A stretch of DNA of 47,253 nucleotides, from the NCBI RefSeq assembly GCF_029960645.1, contig NZ_JASBQY010000023.1, positions 1 to 47,253 on the forward strand, given 5' to 3'. Of the stretch, positions 25,840 to 35,193 are shown piece by piece. This DNA is from Arthrobacter sp. AL12 (GTDB lineage: Bacteria > Actinomycetota > Actinomycetes > Actinomycetales > Micrococcaceae). Position 1 is the first letter of the stretch. Each line of letters starts with the position of its first letter. The translations under genes were made by a program, and so were the position numbers. Below the pieces are notes generated by a model. That model saw only the letters and a program-made list of their open reading frames with translations. It had not been told where the DNA came from and did not search any database.

Positions 25840-27072
25840 CTAGCCGTCCAAGCTGGCCAGGGCCTGCTCCAAATCGGACCAAAGGTCCTCGACGTTTTCG
25901 ATCCCCACGCTCAGCCGGACCAGATTGTCAGGGACACTGGCGGGCTCGGCCGTGTGCCGTCGCCGCCGTTCGATCAGCGACTCCACCCCGCCCAGGGAGG
26001 TGGCCGGGAGCCACAGCTTCAGGGCCCGGATCATCCGGTCCGCGGCATCGGCCCCACTGAGGAGGCCGCCGTGACCGCCGTCGACGCTGCCGTCGGCGCT
26101 GTTCCCCCCGCTGGCGATCGGGGCCATTTCAATGCAAAGCACCGAGCCGAAGCCCTTCATCTGGCTCCTGGCCCGTTCGTGGCCGGGGTCCGAGGGCAGA
26201 CCCGGGAACCGGACGCTTCCGACCCTGGGGTGCGTGCTCAGCCGCCCGGCCAGGACCGCCGCCGAGGCCTGCGCGCGCTCCACCCGCAGGGCCAGGGTGC
26301 GCAGCCCGCGCAGCGCCAGCCAGGCCTCGAACGGCCCGGCGATTCCGCCGTGGATGGTGCGGTGGTGCAGCAGCGCGGCCCGCAGTCCGGCGTCGGACGT
26401 CACCAGGGCGCCCAGCACGACGTCGGAGTGGCCGGAGAGGTATTTCGTCACCGAGTGCAGGACGACGTCCGAACCCAGCGCCAGCGGCTGCTGCACGAGC
26501 GGGGTGGAAAAGGTGTTGTCCGTGACGACTATGGCGCCTGCCGCGTGCGCGGCCGCCGTCAGCGCGCGGATGTCCGCGACGCCTAGCATCGGGTTGGTGG
26601 GGCTCTCCAGCCAGAGCATGCCGGCGGGCCGCCCGTCCGCCGGGGCGAGCTGCGCCCGGACGGCATCGGTGTCCGCGATATCCACCGTGCGCAGCTCCAG
26701 GAACCCCTTCGCGGCCAGTTCCGTGGCCATCACCAGGGATCCGGCGTAGCTGTGCGACGGCATGACCAGCACTCCCCCGGCAGGAACCAGGGACAGTGCG
26801 GAGCTGACGGCGGCGAGGCCGGAGGCATAGAGCAGGCCAGGGAGCTCCGCGCCCTCCAGCTGGCCGAGGGCTTCCTCGAAGGGGTCCCAGGTGGGGTTGG
26901 AATACCGGCCGTAGCCGCGGTCGCCGTCGCCCAGCGGTCCCGTGCCGTAATAGGTCGAGGAGAGCACCAGCGGGGGGTTGACCGGTTCGTCGCGTTCACG
27001 GGGCGGGCGGCCCGCCGCCACCACGACCGTTTCAGCGGAGAGGGAGGCTGCCTGTGCATCGGAAAGACTCAT
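25840..27072 (-). CDS. trans-sulfuration PLP enzyme (cystathionine gamma-synthase type)
   Basis: This 410-residue Cys/Met-metabolism PLP enzyme has YSNPTWDPFEEALGQLEG, the cofactor-binding Tyr/Ser region, ESPTNPMLGVADI, VVTDNTFSTPL, and HSVTKYLSGHSDVVLG with the Schiff-base Lys210. ATG at 27072 is chosen; an in-frame GTG six bases upstream is possible. Whether it acts as cystathionine gamma-synthase, gamma-lyase or a related enzyme cannot be settled from sequence. A Gly/Asp-rich insert around residues 315-330 is unusual for the family. Confidence 0.85.
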   Translation of the reverse strand: MSLSDAQAASLSAETVVVAAGRPPRERDEPVNPPLVLSSTYYGTGPLGDGDRGYGRYSNPTWDPFEEALGQLEGAELPGLLYASGLAAVSSALSLVPAGGVLVMPSHSYAGSLVMATELAAKGFLELRTVDIADTDAVRAQLAPADGRPAGMLWLESPTNPMLGVADIRALTAAAHAAGAIVVTDNTFSTPLVQQPLALGSDVVLHSVTKYLSGHSDVVLGALVTSDAGLRAALLHHRTIHGGIAGPFEAWLALRGLRTLALRVERAQASAAVLAGRLSTHPRVGSVRFPGLPSDPGHERARSQMKGFGSVLCIEMAPIASGGNSADGSVDGGHGGLLSGADAADRMIRALKLWLPATSLGGVESLIERRRRHTAEPASVPDNLVRLSVGIENVEDLWSDLEQALASLDG

Positions 27073-27160
27073 GGTCACAGGGTACTTCGGCGCCCCTCAG
27101 GGCAGCCAAGGCGTTACGTCCAGGCACGTTACTGTCAGGGATTGTCGGTACGCTAGAGCA

Positions 27161-27817
27161 GTGACTACCCATAATCCCGGACTGTTTATCGCCTTCGAAG
27201 GCGGCGACGGCGCCGGCAAGTCCACGCAGGCGGCCGAGCTGGCGTCGGCCCTTGAATCGCGCGGCCTCAAGGTGCTGCGGACCCGGGAGCCGGGCGGCAC
27301 TCCGATCGGCGAAAAGCTGCGTTCCCTGGTCCTGGACCACGGCCACGGCCACATCGACGCGCACACCGAAGCCCTCATTTTTGCGGCCTCCCGCGCCGCC
27401 CACGCCAGCCAGGTCATCCGCCCGGCCCTGGAACGCGGCGAGGTCGTCCTCACCGACCGCTACATCGATTCCTCGGTCGCCTACCAGGGCGCCGGCCGGG
27501 ACCTGGGCACCGACGCCGTCCGCAACATCAACGAGTGGGCCACCTCGGGCCTTCAGCCGGACCTCACCGTACTTCTCGACGTTGACCCCGAGGTCGGCCG
27601 GCGACGGCGCACCGCGGGGGACGCGGCCGAGGACCGGCTGGAATCTGAGGCGGACGAGTTCCACGCCAGGATCCGGACCGCGTTCCTCGCCCTCGCCGCG
27701 GACCGGCCCGAGCGGTATCTCGTCCTTCCCGCCCACCTCCCGGTCGAGAAGTTGGCATTGCGGATCCTCGAACGGGTCGAGCCGCTGCTGGCCCTCCCCC
27801 GGGGCGTGAGGGCATGA
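27161..27817 (+). CDS. tmk: thymidylate kinase
   Basis: This enzyme phosphorylates dTMP to dTDP for DNA synthesis. The 218-residue protein has the P-loop FEGGDGAGKSTQ at 12-23, REPGGTPIGEKLR, the DRYIDSSVAYQG motif and a lid region near RRRTAGDAAEDRLE. GTG at 27161 gives MTTHNPGLFIAFEG; the longer in-frame extension has no family similarity. Its stop overlaps the start of holB as ATGA. The tmk-holB pair is widely conserved. Confidence 0.95.
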   Translation: MTTHNPGLFIAFEGGDGAGKSTQAAELASALESRGLKVLRTREPGGTPIGEKLRSLVLDHGHGHIDAHTEALIFAASRAAHASQVIRPALERGEVVLTDRYIDSSVAYQGAGRDLGTDAVRNINEWATSGLQPDLTVLLDVDPEVGRRRRTAGDAAEDRLESEADEFHARIRTAFLALAADRPERYLVLPAHLPVEKLALRILERVEPLLALPRGVRA

Positions 27818-28956
27818 GCGTCTGGGACGACCTCCAGGGCCAGCCCGCCGTCGTCGCCCAACTGCGCCAGGCTTCCGAGGGCGACGGCCTGACCCATGCG
27901 TGGCTTTTCACCGGCCCGCCGGGTTCCGGGCGGTCCAACGCGGCGAAGGCCTTCGCCGCCGCCCTGAACTGCGACCAGGACGATGTCAGCCGGCGCGGCT
28001 GCGATGAATGCGCGGCCTGCCTGACCATCCTCGGGGAAACCCACTCAGACGTCGCGTTCGTGCGCACCGAGAAGGTCACCATCACCATCGCCCAGGCCCG
28101 CGAACTGGTCTCCACCGCCGGGAACCGGCCGGCCTCGGCGCGCTGGCGCATCATCGTCGTGGAGGACGCGGACCGGATGGCCGAACGCACCACCAACGTG
28201 CTGCTCAAGGCGATCGAAGAACCGACCCCCCGCACCATCTGGATGCTGTGCGCGCCGTCCCCGGCCGACGTCCTCGTCACCATCCGCTCCCGGTGCCGGG
28301 CGGTGGCGCTGCGGCTTCCGCCCGCGGCCGACGTCGCGGCCCTGCTGGTCAAGCGCGACGGCGTTGACCCGGCCGTCGCCGAACGTGCCGCCCGGGCAGC
28401 GCAAAGCCATGTCGGGATCGCCCGCCGGCTGGCACGGGACCCCGAAGCCCGCGAACGGCGGCTCGAAACAGTGCGGTTCCCGCTGGGCCTCCGGGGCGTC
28501 ACCGCCGCGGTGCTGATGGCGGAAAAACTCGTCAAGATCGCCACCGCGGAAGCCAACAGCTCCAACGACGAGCGCGACGCGGCGGAAAAAGCCGCGCTGC
28601 TCGCCACCCTCGGCGCGCCCGAGAGCGGCACGCTGCCGCCGGCCATGCGCGGACAGCTCAAGCAGCTCGAGGACGACCAGAAGCGCCGCGCCAAGCGGTC
28701 GGTGACAGACTCCCTCGACCGCACCCTGACCGATCTGCTGTCCTTCTACCGGGATGTGCTGATCATCCAGATGGGGAACGCCGTGGAGCTGGTCAACGTT
28801 GAACTCAGGAGCGAACTCGTGGAATTCGCCCGCCAGTCCCCCGCCGAAACAACACTTGCCCGCATGGACGCCATCAACAAGGCCCGCCAACGGATCACGA
28901 CTTCCAACGTCGCCCCGCTGCTGGCCATCGAGTCGATGGCCGCCAGCCTCATCTGA
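27814..28956 (+). CDS. holB: DNA polymerase III subunit delta'
   Basis: This clamp-loader subunit helps place the sliding clamp on DNA. The 380-residue protein starts MSVWDDLQGQPAVVAQL, with a zinc module of four Cys (53, 63, 66, 69) in the AAA+ domain. The Walker A position reads GPPGSGRS at 34-41, with Arg in place of the usual Lys, consistent with a non-hydrolysing delta' subunit. NVLLKAIEEPTPRTIW and TIRSRCRAVAL (arginine finger region) follow, with a helical C-terminal collar domain. It is coupled to tmk through ATGA. Confidence 0.93.
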   Translation: MSVWDDLQGQPAVVAQLRQASEGDGLTHAWLFTGPPGSGRSNAAKAFAAALNCDQDDVSRRGCDECAACLTILGETHSDVAFVRTEKVTITIAQARELVSTAGNRPASARWRIIVVEDADRMAERTTNVLLKAIEEPTPRTIWMLCAPSPADVLVTIRSRCRAVALRLPPAADVAALLVKRDGVDPAVAERAARAAQSHVGIARRLARDPEARERRLETVRFPLGLRGVTAAVLMAEKLVKIATAEANSSNDERDAAEKAALLATLGAPESGTLPPAMRGQLKQLEDDQKRRAKRSVTDSLDRTLTDLLSFYRDVLIIQMGNAVELVNVELRSELVEFARQSPAETTLARMDAINKARQRITTSNVAPLLAIESMAASLI

Positions 28957-29063
28957 GGGATCATAGAGTGACCCGTCCCCGGTGGTCCGGCCATCAGCCC
29001 AGCACCGGTCCGGTGTGCAGTGCCAGCCCGTCCGCCCCGATCCGATCCGCCAAGGAGAACCGC

Positions 29064-30629
29064 ATGAAGTCTGCACGAGCAGTGCCCGCCAGATCCCGAT
29101 CCCTTGCGATCGGCATGCGGGCAGCCGGCGCCATGGCCCTGGCCGTGGTGCTCTCCTCGTGCACCTTGTTCGGCGCCGGCGACGGCGGCGCCAAGAGCGC
29201 CAGCACCCCGAATCCTGAGATCGCGTCCTCCGCGCCCGCAGAGCTCCGCAGCTACTACACGCAGCAGACCGACTGGACCGCCTGCGAGACGGACTTCCAG
29301 TGCGCCAAGATCGAGGTTCCGCTGGACTACAGCAAGCCCGACGGCGACCGCATCGAGATCGCGGCAATCAAGCTGTCCACCAAAGGCAACAGCAAAGGAA
29401 GCCTGCTCATCAACCCGGGCGGACCCGGCGGCTCGGGCTATGACTTCGTCAAGGACGCCGGAACCACGCACTTCTCGGAGAAGCTCCGCGCCAACTTTGA
29501 CATCGTGGGCTTCGACCCGCGCGGGGTGAAGCGCTCCGCCCCGGTCACCTGCCTGACGGATCAGGAACGCGACGCCGCCCGCGCAAAGATCTACGACATG
29601 GACACCGATGCCGGCCTGGCCGAAACCCTGGCGGACAACAAGGTGATCGCCGACCGGTGCCAGGAAAAGACTGGGCCCCTCCTGGGCCATGTCGACACGG
29701 AGAGCTCCGCCAAGGACCTCGACATCCTGCGTGCTGCCCTGAACGACACGAAGCTGAACTACATGGGCTTTTCCTACGGGACATTCCTCGGTTCGACCTA
29801 CGCCGCGCTGTTTCCTGACAACGTCGGCACGATGGTCCTGGACGGCGCGATGAATCCCTCCCTCAGTTCCGAGGAGCTCACCAGCGGTCAGGCCAAAGCC
29901 TTTGAAAAAGCCCTCCGCGCCTACGTGGAAAAGTGCCTCCAGTCCAACGGCTGCCCGCTCAGCGGCGGCGTCGACAACGGGATCGAGCAGATCCGGGACC
30001 TGATCGCGGCCGTGGAAGCGAACCCGATGCGCGCCAAGGACGGCAGGATAGTCTCGGCGTCCACCCTGGTCACCGGCCTGATCGTCCCGCTGTACAACGA
30101 CGACAACTGGCCGTTGCTCACGCAGGCCCTCGGCGCTGCCCTGAAGAATGACGCCTCGCCGTTCCTGCGGCTGGCCGACTTCAACGCCGAACGCGAACCC
30201 GACGGCAGCTATTCCTCGAACAGCACCTTTGCCTTCAGCGCCATCAACTGCCTGGACTACCCGATGGTCACGGACACCGCGGCAATGCGCGCGGACGACC
30301 AGCAGCTCCGGCTGGATTCGCCCACTTTCGGCAAGTACTTCGCCTACGGCGGCACCAGCTGCAAGGAGTGGCCGCACCAGAGCGTCCGCACCCCGGCACC
30401 GGTGGAATACCAAGGCTCGACCGACATCCTCGTGGTCGGCACGACCGGCGACCCGGCTACGCCGGTCGAATGGGCGAGCGAGCTGCGCAAGCAGCTGGGT
30501 AACGCCTCGCTGCTGACCTGGCAGGGCGAGGGCCACACCGCCTACGGCCGCTCCAACGACTGCGTCGGCAATGCCGTGGACGGTTACCTGGTCGACGGCA
30601 AGACCCCGCCGGACAACACCGTCTGCTGA
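29064..30629 (+). CDS. exported alpha/beta-hydrolase (tripeptidyl-aminopeptidase type)
   Basis: This 521-residue lipoprotein or secreted hydrolase resembles the Streptomyces SlpD/SlpE and TAP group, which cleave N-terminal di- or tripeptides. Signal: Arg-rich N-terminus, hydrophobic residues 22-32 and lipobox LSSC with Cys33. The oxyanion motif INPGGPGGSGYDF is near residue 120. The nucleophile Ser237 is in GFSYGTFLG, the acid Asp463 in VGTTGDPATP, and His491 in GEGHTAYG; the C-terminal TAP-like domain ends with Cys. ATG at 29064 is chosen because AAGGAG ends 6 nt before it. It follows holB by about 100 nt. Confidence 0.88.
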   Translation: MKSARAVPARSRSLAIGMRAAGAMALAVVLSSCTLFGAGDGGAKSASTPNPEIASSAPAELRSYYTQQTDWTACETDFQCAKIEVPLDYSKPDGDRIEIAAIKLSTKGNSKGSLLINPGGPGGSGYDFVKDAGTTHFSEKLRANFDIVGFDPRGVKRSAPVTCLTDQERDAARAKIYDMDTDAGLAETLADNKVIADRCQEKTGPLLGHVDTESSAKDLDILRAALNDTKLNYMGFSYGTFLGSTYAALFPDNVGTMVLDGAMNPSLSSEELTSGQAKAFEKALRAYVEKCLQSNGCPLSGGVDNGIEQIRDLIAAVEANPMRAKDGRIVSASTLVTGLIVPLYNDDNWPLLTQALGAALKNDASPFLRLADFNAEREPDGSYSSNSTFAFSAINCLDYPMVTDTAAMRADDQQLRLDSPTFGKYFAYGGTSCKEWPHQSVRTPAPVEYQGSTDILVVGTTGDPATPVEWASELRKQLGNASLLTWQGEGHTAYGRSNDCVGNAVDGYLVDGKTPPDNTVC

Positions 30630-30646
30630 GGCGCTCGGCACTCATT

Positions 30647-30676
30647 TTGACCCGGGCCGGAGGACTCTACTACAGT
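30647..30676 (+). promoter_or_regulatory. promoter of tRNA-Thr
   Basis: TTGACC at 30647-30652 and TACAGT at 30671-30676 are separated by 18 bp, about 50 nt upstream of the tRNA. Both boxes are close to the sigma-70 consensus. Confidence 0.65.
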
Positions 30677-30726
30677 TGTCTCTGGCATGAAGCGCCCGGG
30701 CCACCGCCCGGACATTTTATGCGGTC

Positions 30727-30799
30727 GCTTCCTTAGCTCAGTTGGTAGAGCGTCTCACTCGTAATGAGAAGGTCGCCAGTTCGATTCTGGCAGGAAGCT
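30727..30799 (+). tRNA. tRNA-Thr (anticodon CGT)
   Basis: A full cloverleaf is seen. Acceptor arms GCTTCCT (30727-30733) and AGGAAGC (30792-30798) pair, the D arm is GCTCAGTTGGTAGAGC, the anticodon stem TCTCA/TGAGA encloses CTCGTAA, and the T arm is GCCAGTTCGATTCTGGC. The CCA end is not encoded. CGT reads the Thr codon ACG. Confidence 0.97.
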
Positions 30800-30814
30800 C
30801 GAGTTTTCATCTAT

Positions 30815-30847
30815 CGGCCCCGGCGCAGTCGCCGGGGCCGTTTTTTT
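30815..30847 (+). terminator. terminator of tRNA-Thr
   Basis: CGGCCCCGGCG (30815-30825) and CGCCGGGGCCG (30830-30840) form a perfect 11-bp stem with a CAGT loop, followed by seven T. Confidence 0.95.
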
Positions 30848-30998
30848 GCCCCGGGTACGGGCAAGGCCTCCGAGATGAAGGCGATTACGTCAAGGCCCGG
30901 CACTACAGGCACCCCCGCCGGGTGTCCGGAAGGCCGCCGGCTGCGAGCGGGCCGCCGGGCCCCTTGCCCTTCCACAGACCGTCCGCGAGTCTTGGGAA

Positions 30999-32294
30999 AT
31001 GGGCCGGTCCCACCGAAGCTTGTCAGCCCGCGAGCGGGTGAGGGGATCCGCCCTGCCAGGGGCCAACCGCCGGACTCTCTGGGGTCCGGTGATCGGTTTT
31101 GGCCTCGTCAGCCTGGCCGCCGACGTCGTCTCGGACGGCGCGCGGCCCCTGTCGGGCCCCCTGCTCGCCCAGCTGGGTGCCTCCGCCCTGGTCGTCGGCC
31201 TCGTGACGGGCGGCGCCGAAGCCGCGGCGCAGGGACTCCGCCTGCTGTTCGGGCCGTGGGCGGACCGGACCCGCAAATACTGGACCTTCACGCTGGCGGG
31301 ATACGCGCTCACAGCGGTCTGCGTGCCCCTGCTCGCCGTGGCACCCTGGGCCGGAGAAGCTGGCCTGGTCCTGGCCTCAGTGCTCATCATCGGGGACAGG
31401 GTCGGCAAAGCCGTCCGCAGCCCGGCTAAGACCGTGCTGCTGGCCGCGGTCGCCAAGCCCGTGGGCCGCGGCCGCGGCTTCGCCGTCCACAAGTCCCTCG
31501 ACCTCGTCGGAGCCCTGTTGGGGCCTGTCCTGGTCGCCGCGGTACTCGCAGCCACCGGAAACCTGTCGGCTGCTTTTTCGGCGCTGTCCGTTCCGGCAGC
31601 GGCGGCCATCTTCCTGCTGCTCTGGTTACGGCACCGGGTGCCGGATCCCGGCCCCCGCCAGCCGCCGCCAGAAGCTGGTGGAGGTCCGCAGGCAGTCGAA
31701 CCGGCACCCCCGGGCGCGGCCGGCCGTCCGGTGTCGTTGCTTTCCGGGAGCTTTGCGCTGTTCGCTGTCTCCGCTTTCTTCTGGAGCGCCGGGCTCGTTG
31801 CCTTTGGTGTCATTTCGTTCCACCTCACGACAACGGCGGCCATTCCGGTGGCGGTGGTTGCGCTGCTGTACGCAGGCGCGATGGCGGCGGCGGCCCTGGG
31901 CGCTCTCGCCAGCGGCGTCATCTATGACCGTTCCGGCGGGCGGGTGCTCCTTGCCCTTCCCCTGCTGGTCGCTGCCGTGCCGGTGCTGGCCCTCGCGCCG
32001 GCGGCCGCGGTAGCTTTTATCGGCGTCCTCGTCTGGGGTACTGCCCTGGGCATCCAGGATTCGACAGTGAAGGCGCTGGTTGCCGATCTGGTGCCCGAGC
32101 AGCGCCAAGGGACGGCGTACGGCGTCTTCGCAGCCTTCGAAGGGGCCGGGGCGCTGGCCGGCGGCGTCCTATACGGCGCACTCTATGGCACCCGCCCGCT
32201 GCTGATCGCAGCCGTGGCGGTCCTGCAACTGCTCTCGTTCGTGGTGCTGGTTGTGGCGCTCCGCAGGACCCGCGGCCCCCTGCGGCAGCCCTAG
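30999..32294 (+). CDS. MFS transporter
   Basis: This 431-residue polytopic protein fits the 12-segment major facilitator fold. After helix 2 comes the signature loop LLFGPWADRTRKYWTF (about 83-98). The central loop near 210-245 is Pro/Gly-rich and hydrophilic, and GVIYDRSGGRVLL lies at the equivalent place in the second half, with KALVADLVPEQRQGTAYG following. The substrate is not deducible. The start is uncertain: ATG at 30999 is used, but GTG at 31038 would remove a charged stretch of 13 residues before the first helix. It is convergent with the P-type ATPase, 19 nt apart. Confidence 0.82.
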   Translation: MGRSHRSLSARERVRGSALPGANRRTLWGPVIGFGLVSLAADVVSDGARPLSGPLLAQLGASALVVGLVTGGAEAAAQGLRLLFGPWADRTRKYWTFTLAGYALTAVCVPLLAVAPWAGEAGLVLASVLIIGDRVGKAVRSPAKTVLLAAVAKPVGRGRGFAVHKSLDLVGALLGPVLVAAVLAATGNLSAAFSALSVPAAAAIFLLLWLRHRVPDPGPRQPPPEAGGGPQAVEPAPPGAAGRPVSLLSGSFALFAVSAFFWSAGLVAFGVISFHLTTTAAIPVAVVALLYAGAMAAAALGALASGVIYDRSGGRVLLALPLLVAAVPVLALAPAAAVAFIGVLVWGTALGIQDSTVKALVADLVPEQRQGTAYGVFAAFEGAGALAGGVLYGALYGTRPLLIAAVAVLQLLSFVVLVVALRRTRGPLRQP

Positions 32295-32313
32295 AGCCGT
32301 GACCCGGCCCTTG

Positions 32314-35193
32314 TCATCCGCGGGCCTGCACCCCGCGCCGCCGCTCGCCCGCCCGCAGGACAATTTTGCGGAGCTCATCGAACCACAGCACGGTCGAGGC
32401 CATCCCCACGCAGACCGCCCAGTGGCCGGGGTCCAGGGACGCCGTCCCGAAGGCGCGCTGGAGGAAGGGCAGCTCGACGACCGCCACCTGGAGCACCGTC
32501 GCGAGCAGCACCGATCCCCAGAGCCATTTGTTCACGAAGAGCCGGCGGAAGGCCGACGTCGTCTCCGAACGGGAGTTGAAGGCGTTGAACAGCTGGGCAA
32601 ACACGAGGGTGGTGAAGCCGGCGGTCCGTGCGACGTCGAGTGAGTCACTGCCGCCCGGGACCAACCCGCCGGGCAGGAAGATATCGATGGACAGCAGGGA
32701 TGCGACGCCCATGACCAGGCCGATGCTCAGGATACCCAGCCACATCCGGGGGCCGAGGATCCGGTCGCCGCGCTGGCGGGGCCGGCGCGCCATGACGTCG
32801 TCGATTTCCGGGTCAACGCCCATCGCCAGGGCGGGGCCGGAGTCGGTCACGAGGTTGATCCACAGGATCTGCGTCGCCAGCAGGGGCACCGCGACTTCGC
32901 CGGGGCTCGCTGCGGCCAGGCCCATGGCGCCGGCGAACACGACGCCGAGGAAGACCGTGAACACCTCGCCCATGTTGGAGGAGAGCAGGTAACGCAGGAA
33001 CTTTTCGATGTTCTCGAAGATGACCCGGCCCTGCCGCACCGCGGAGACGATGGTGGCGAAGTTGTCGTCGCCGAGGATCATGTTCGAGGCCTCTTTGGTG
33101 ACCTCGGTGCCCGTGACTCCCATGGCGATGCCAATGTCCGCGGTTTTCAGGGCCGGCGCGTCATTGACACCGTCCCCGGTCATCGCCACCACGTTGCCCT
33201 GGGCCTGCAAGGCAGTGATGATCTGCAGTTTGTTCTGCGGCGCCACCCGCGCGTACACCGAGGTGTCCCGGGTGACCTTGCGCAGCCCGTCGTCGTCCAG
33301 GGCATCCAGCTCCGCGCCCGTCACCGCGCGCTCCCCCGGCTTGGCGATCCCGAGGTCCCCGGCGATCCGGGCCGCGCTGAGCGGGTGGTCCCCGGTGATC
33401 ATCACGACGCGGATGCCCGCCCGCCGCGCCTCGGCCACCGCGGAGGCCGCTTCCGCCCGGGGCGGGTCCAGGATTCCGACGACGCCGACGTACACCAGCG
33501 TGCTCTCGTCCTCCTCGTCGAGGATGTCCGCTTCGTGACGGTCCGCTTCGGTGTATCGGCGGTAGGCCACGCCGAGCGTGCGGAAGGCCTGGGACGAGAG
33601 CTCCTCGACGTCGCCAAGGGCCCGGGCCCGGCGTTCCACGTCCATCGGAACAACCTCCCCGCCGAGCTGCAGCCCGGTGCAGCGCTTCAGCAGGACGTCC
33701 GGGGCCCCCTTGGTGACCAGGGACAGGGTGCCGGCCTCGCGGTGGCGGGCCAGCGCGGACATCAGTTTCCGCTCCGAGGTGAACGGGATCTCGCCGTGCC
33801 GCTCGAACTCCCCGGTCCGGTCTGTGACGCCTTCCAGCTTCCGGGCCGCGACGAGGAACGCCGCTTCGGTCGGGTCGCCCTGGATCTCCCATTCACCGCC
33901 ATGCTCCCGCAGCTGCGCGTTGTTGGCGAAGGAGCCACCGGCCAGCACCATGCGTGCCTCCCGGAGCAGCGCAGGATCAGGGACTTCGTTGCCGTTGTGG
34001 AGAACCCCGCCCTCCGGCCGGTACCCGACACCGGTGAGCTCGACCTGGCCGGAGGCTGTGGTGATCCGGCAGATGGTCATCTCGTTGCGGGTCAGCGTTC
34101 CGGTCTTGTCCGAGGCGATCACCGAGGCGGAGCCAAGGGTTTCCACCGAGTGCAGCTCCTTGACCACGGCGTTGCGTTTGGCCATGTTCTGGACCCCGAT
34201 GGCGAGCACCACGGACAGGATGGCGGGCAGGCCCTCCGGCACTGCCGCCACGGCGAGCGAGACCCCCAGCAGCAGGACGGTGACGAGCCCGCTCAGCGTC
34301 GACACCCCGTTGACGATGATGATCGTGGCCATCACGACGACGGCGATCGCGATCACGGTGATGCCGAGCAGCTTGCTGACGCCGGCAATTTCGCGCTGCA
34401 GCGGGGTGGGGGCGTCCTCGGCGGCGGCCAGCAATCCCGCGATCGCGCCGACCTCGGTGTCCATCCCGGTTCCGGTCACCACCGCCCGGCCCACGCCCTG
34501 CGCCACGGCCGTCCCCTTGTAGACCATGTTCAGCCGGTCGCCGAGGGGGACATCACCGCCGAGGACCATGGGGTCCTTGAAGACGGGGGCGCTTTCGCCG
34601 GTCAGCGAGGACTCGGCAACGCCCAGGGAACTTGCCGTGATCAGCCGGGCGTCGGCACCGACGGAGTCCCCCTCGTTGAGGACCAGGATGTCACCGCGCA
34701 CCAGTTCAGCGGACGGCACGGTTTTCAATTGGCCGTCCCGCAGCACCATGGAGTTCGCTGCCGTCATCAGCCGAAGCGCCGCGACGGCGCTCTCGGCCTT
34801 GTTTTCCTGCACGAAGCCCAGGACGCCGTTGAGCAGGACCACGGCCCCGATCACAAGGGCGTCAACCGGCACGCCGGCGGCACCTTCCACCGCCCAGGCA
34901 AGGACCGAGATGGCGATGGCCGCCAGCAGCAGGTAGATCAGCGGGTCCTGGAACTGCCGCACGATCTTCCGCCACAGCGGCACCGTGGGTGCGGAGCGGA
35001 GCTGATTGGCGCCGTAGAGGGCCAGGCGCCGGTCCGCCTCGTCCGAGTCCAAACCGGTGTCAGCGTTGACGTCGAGCGTGTGCAGGGCTTCGGTGGCTCG
35101 GCGGAGGTGCCAGGGGAGGGCGCCGGCGGCGGCCGGGACCGGACGACTGTGCGCCGCCTGGCCCGGACCGCCGCCGTGAGCTGGTTCGCTCAA
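32314..35193 (-). CDS. P-type cation-transporting ATPase (Ca2+-type, P2A-like)
   Basis: This 959-residue membrane pump exports a cation using ATP. It has the cation ATPase N-domain (LDVNADTGLDSDEADRRL), TGES at 198-201, DKTGTLT with phosphorylated Asp362, ITGDHPLSA and MTGDGVNDAPALK near residue 675. Ion-site residues match SERCA-type pumps: PEGL at 319-322 in helix 4, SNMGEVF in helix 5 and NLVTDSGPALAMG in helix 6, which supports Ca2+ or a similar divalent ion. Specificity is inferred. It starts with TTG that overlaps the stop of the DUF2231-like gene as TTGA, so the two form an operon. Confidence 0.9.
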   Translation of the reverse strand: MSEPAHGGGPGQAAHSRPVPAAAGALPWHLRRATEALHTLDVNADTGLDSDEADRRLALYGANQLRSAPTVPLWRKIVRQFQDPLIYLLLAAIAISVLAWAVEGAAGVPVDALVIGAVVLLNGVLGFVQENKAESAVAALRLMTAANSMVLRDGQLKTVPSAELVRGDILVLNEGDSVGADARLITASSLGVAESSLTGESAPVFKDPMVLGGDVPLGDRLNMVYKGTAVAQGVGRAVVTGTGMDTEVGAIAGLLAAAEDAPTPLQREIAGVSKLLGITVIAIAVVVMATIIIVNGVSTLSGLVTVLLLGVSLAVAAVPEGLPAILSVVLAIGVQNMAKRNAVVKELHSVETLGSASVIASDKTGTLTRNEMTICRITTASGQVELTGVGYRPEGGVLHNGNEVPDPALLREARMVLAGGSFANNAQLREHGGEWEIQGDPTEAAFLVAARKLEGVTDRTGEFERHGEIPFTSERKLMSALARHREAGTLSLVTKGAPDVLLKRCTGLQLGGEVVPMDVERRARALGDVEELSSQAFRTLGVAYRRYTEADRHEADILDEEDESTLVYVGVVGILDPPRAEAASAVAEARRAGIRVVMITGDHPLSAARIAGDLGIAKPGERAVTGAELDALDDDGLRKVTRDTSVYARVAPQNKLQIITALQAQGNVVAMTGDGVNDAPALKTADIGIAMGVTGTEVTKEASNMILGDDNFATIVSAVRQGRVIFENIEKFLRYLLSSNMGEVFTVFLGVVFAGAMGLAAASPGEVAVPLLATQILWINLVTDSGPALAMGVDPEIDDVMARRPRQRGDRILGPRMWLGILSIGLVMGVASLLSIDIFLPGGLVPGGSDSLDVARTAGFTTLVFAQLFNAFNSRSETTSAFRRLFVNKWLWGSVLLATVLQVAVVELPFLQRAFGTASLDPGHWAVCVGMASTVLWFDELRKIVLRAGERRRGVQARG

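Noticed and set aside
30848..30998. Gene between tRNA-Thr and the MFS transporter
   Set aside because: The open frames here are Arg/Pro-rich and lack a ribosome binding site. I see no product, and an uncertain extension of the MFS start is more likely.
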